From Cellvibrio sp. UBA7661 (GTDB taxonomy: Bacteria > Pseudomonadota > Gammaproteobacteria > Pseudomonadales > Cellvibrionaceae), in the NCBI GenBank assembly GCA_002483365.1, contig DLHT01000006.1:431524-495523 (forward strand): a stretch of 64,000 nt of DNA, given 5' to 3'. A model generated the notes under the pieces. That model was not told where the DNA came from and did no database searches. It saw nothing but the letters and a program-made list of their open reading frames with translations. Below are positions 62,049-64,000 of the stretch, in pieces (positions within the stretch are counted from its first letter, which is position 1; each line of letters opens with the position of its first letter). Position numbers and translations under genes: made by a program.

Positions 62049-62642
62049 TTACCAATATCCCAGCACTATCTGCGGGCTCACATTGAGGAAAGCTGCGAAC
62101 CTACCAAGCAGCATGTCTACAATTTGCAAACCCAGCAAAATAATAATCGGCGATAGATCAATAACACCACCTAATGGCGGCAACACTTTGCGGATCGGCG
62201 CGCACAGTGGGTTGATGATCTGGTTTGCCAACACCAGCAGCGGGTTATGGCTCATAGGCGCAATAAAACTGCCGATAATGCTGATGATCATGCACCAGAA
62301 AAAAATACCGGAAATGATGGTCAGTGCACCGACGAATCCCCAGGCAATCAATGGCAGCGGATTAGCGATAATCCCGGGTGCACCCAGAATCGTGGCCAAA
62401 ATAAAGGTCGCCAATAACTGCACCAATAAAATGAGCACCACCGATGCCATATCAATTCCCAAAAACCCGGGGATGACTTTGCGCAGCGGTTTCAAAAACG
62501 GCGCAGTCACTTTGACGATCGCTTGCGATACCGGATTATAAAAATCAGCGCGCACCAATTGCAGCAGGAAACGCAAAATCACAATCAACAAAAATAGCGA
62601 TAAAAGACTGTAAGCAATCAAATGCAAAATGCTGACAAACAT
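62049..62642 (-). CDS. YggT family membrane protein
   Basis: 197 residues from ATG 62642, with GTGGAG upstream. Two repeats of the YggT unit, each with paired membrane segments and the motifs FYNPVSQAIVKVTAPFLKPLRKVIPG and NQIINPLCAPIRKVLPPLGGVID. Linked to osmotic or ion stress tolerance; mechanism unclear. Follows proC as in Pseudomonas. Confidence 0.9.
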   Translation of the reverse strand: MFVSILHLIAYSLLSLFLLIVILRFLLQLVRADFYNPVSQAIVKVTAPFLKPLRKVIPGFLGIDMASVVLILLVQLLATFILATILGAPGIIANPLPLIAWGFVGALTIISGIFFWCMIISIIGSFIAPMSHNPLLVLANQIINPLCAPIRKVLPPLGGVIDLSPIIILLGLQIVDMLLGRFAAFLNVSPQIVLGYW

Positions 62643-62699
62643 GAAGGGCTCCACTCATCCGACGAAAAATAACAACATAAATTGAAAAACAATTAACGA

Positions 62700-63518
62700 T
62701 TACTTGCCCAACAACTCTGACAATTCAACTGCACGGTTGGAGCAGGCGGTCATGGCATTCAATACGCTTGCGCGCAACTGATCCTGCTCAAAGCTATTGA
62801 TCGCCTGCTCGGTCGTACCTTTGGGCGATGTCACGCGGCGGCGTAATTCAGCTACATCAAAATGACTTTCCTTCGCTAACATGGCGGCACCCAGTGCCGT
62901 TTGCAATGTCAGTTCGGTTGCACACTCACGGCTCAGCCCGAGTTTTATACCGGCATCAATCATCGCTTCCATAAATAAAAAGAAATAAGCGGGGCCGGAA
63001 CCTGAAACCGCAGTAACCGGATTCAACAGGCTTTCATCATCCAACCACTGCACTATTCCCACCGCACCGAGGATCGCATTCGCCTGGGATTTTTGCGCCG
63101 CGCTGACATGTGCGTTCGCGTATAAACCACTCGCGCCCGCGCGCAATTGCGATGGCGTATTGGGCATGCAGCGCACTATCGCCTGATCGTCACCCAACCA
63201 GCTTGCGATACTCGCCGTGGTGATGCCCGCCGCGACCGAAATAATCAGCGGCTTATGGGCAAGCGATGCGCGCAAACCAAGTGCAACATCTTTGAGCATT
63301 TGCGGTTTCACCCCGAGCACAACCACATCTGCCTGTGCGGCAGCGGCGTTATCCGTGGTGATATCGATATGGAATTCCTGCTTCACTTTGTCGAGTGTTT
63401 CCATACGCGGACCCGCGGCAATGATTTGCGTGCGGCTGTAACCCTCTGCCAGTAATCCCCCGATAATCGCTTTGGCCATGTTACCGGCGCCGATAAAGGC
63501 AATTTTGGTTGTACTCAC
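62700..63518 (-). CDS. proC: Pyrroline-5-carboxylate reductase
   Basis: 272 residues. NAD(P) site FIGAGNMAKAIIGGL, VVLGVKPQ, RCMPNTPSQLRAGASGLYAN and the C-terminal TAVSGSGPAYFFLFMEAMIDAG, TSPKGTTEQAI. Last step of proline synthesis. Confidence 0.97.
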   Translation of the reverse strand: MSTTKIAFIGAGNMAKAIIGGLLAEGYSRTQIIAAGPRMETLDKVKQEFHIDITTDNAAAAQADVVVLGVKPQMLKDVALGLRASLAHKPLIISVAAGITTASIASWLGDDQAIVRCMPNTPSQLRAGASGLYANAHVSAAQKSQANAILGAVGIVQWLDDESLLNPVTAVSGSGPAYFFLFMEAMIDAGIKLGLSRECATELTLQTALGAAMLAKESHFDVAELRRRVTSPKGTTEQAINSFEQDQLRASVLNAMTACSNRAVELSELLGK

Positions 63519-63552
63519 GATAGTTCCTTAAATGGTCGATTTGTGAAAAGCT

Positions 63553-63612
63553 GATCTATTAAAACCCGATCTATTAAAAACCGGCCTGTAAAAACCCAGT
63601 CAGTAAAAATAG
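63553..63612. repeat. Short degenerate tandem repeat between yggS and proC
   Basis: Four units of about 15 bases: GATCTATTAAAACC, GATCTATTAAAAACC, GGCCTGTAAAAACCC and AGTCAGTAAAAATAG. The first two are nearly identical. Intercistronic. Confidence 0.6.
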
Positions 63613-63627
63613 CCAGGCGCTAAAATG

Positions 63628-64000
63628 TCAATTCAGTTTAGGACGCGCGCCAAAAATATCCGTACCCACACGGACAAATGTTGCACCTTCAGCGATGGCC
63701 GCTTCCAAATCGCCGGACATCCCCATAGATAAACAGTCCATCGGCAGACAAGCACCGCTGTTATTCAACGCCTGTAATGCCTCGCGCAACCTGGCAAACG
63801 CCGCGCGCTGTTGGGCGGGGTCATTGGTGACAGCGGGTATTGCCATCAAGCCGCGCAACTTGAGCCGCGTTAACGGGGCTATCGCCGCAACCAATGCAGG
63901 CAATTCTGCCAGACTCACTCCCGACTTGGTGGATTCATCGTCAATATTCACCTGCACACAAATATTCAGCGGCGGCAAGTGTGGCGGCCGCTGGTCATTC
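63628..64000 (-). CDS. YggS/PLPBP family PLP-binding protein (5' end cut by window edge)
   Basis: About 124 C-terminal residues are visible; the frame stays open to the window edge (translation there reads NDQRPPHLPPLNICVQVNID). Motifs: LKLRGLMAIPA, CLSMGMSGDLEAAIAEGATFVRVGTDIFGAR, typical of the pyridoxal phosphate homeostasis protein. The pyridoxal-binding lysine should lie outside the window. Precedes proC as in Pseudomonas. Confidence 0.92.
   Translation of the reverse strand, partial: NDQRPPHLPPLNICVQVNIDDESTKSGVSLAELPALVAAIAPLTRLKLRGLMAIPAVTNDPAQQRAAFARLREALQALNNSGACLPMDCLSMGMSGDLEAAIAEGATFVRVGTDIFGARPKLN

Noticed and set aside
62083..62541. Long plus-strand frame opposite yggT
   Set aside because: It mirrors the membrane codons of yggT, has no ribosome binding site, and yggT itself is a clear family member.
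1..64000. CRISPR arrays, tRNA genes, insertion sequences, prophage
   Set aside because: No spaced direct repeats, cloverleaf, transposase or phage structural genes were seen on reading both strands.

Overview
The window is a chromosomal segment of a Gram-negative gammaproteobacterium close to Pseudomonas, most likely a Cellvibrio-type saprophyte. Several gene blocks keep the Pseudomonas order: GGDEF/dsbA/cytochrome c4/engB/polA; znuA/zur/znuCB; YbaK-HDOD/recG/oxyR; radC/coaBC/algC/argB/slmA and pyrE/crc; hemW/rdgB/DUF4426/metW/metX and yggT/proC/yggS. A secreted GH51 arabinofuranosidase and a lipoprotein with a long serine linker point to a plant-polysaccharide degrader of the Cellvibrionaceae. 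This is inferred from gene content and order, not from a database search. No tRNA, rRNA, insertion sequence, prophage or CRISPR array was seen.

Layout. 0-6.3 kb: a c-di-GMP cluster (EAL/GGDEF protein, periplasmic cupredoxin, diguanylate cyclase), then lipoprotein DsbA and cytochrome c4. 6.5-10.6 kb: engB and polA flank an intergenic region with two tandem small-RNA candidates, each with an extracytoplasmic-sigma-like promoter and an intrinsic terminator; Spot 42 and ErsA occupy this position in other gammaproteobacteria. 10.6-15 kb: a small secreted protein behind a repeated GTGTTAC motif, then the Zur-controlled zinc importer. 15-25.8 kb: an LpxH-like phosphatase, PhoX, a ZIP transporter, a hydratase and thioesterase, a YbaK-HDOD fusion, recG, oxyR and a YeeZ-like epimerase. 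25.8-34.3 kb: an OmpA protein, trmB, rpoH, ftsXEY, rsmD, coaD and mutM. 34.4-43 kb: a PEP-CTERM protein behind a perfect CRP site and a structured leader, an HDOD-GAF protein, a KefB-like antiporter, rpmBG, the GH51 enzyme and a PAS-GGDEF cyclase. 43-52 kb: radC, coaBC, a long-form algC, argB, slmA, pyrE and crc, with no dut between coaBC and algC. 52-64 kb: hemW, rdgB and metXW, then a three-gene insertion (dynamin-like GTPase, acyltransferase, PQQ-propeller lipoprotein), then yggT, proC and yggS.

Themes. Zinc homeostasis (Znu, Zur, ZIP), c-di-GMP turnover (three proteins with complete active-site motifs) and carbon and exopolysaccharide control (Crc, AlgC, possible ErsA-like RNAs, a CRP site) recur. 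Most genes are ordinary housekeeping genes. The least explained elements are intergenic: the tandem sRNA candidates, a nested palindrome upstream of the acyltransferase, the GTGTTAC array, and the leader of the PEP-CTERM gene.
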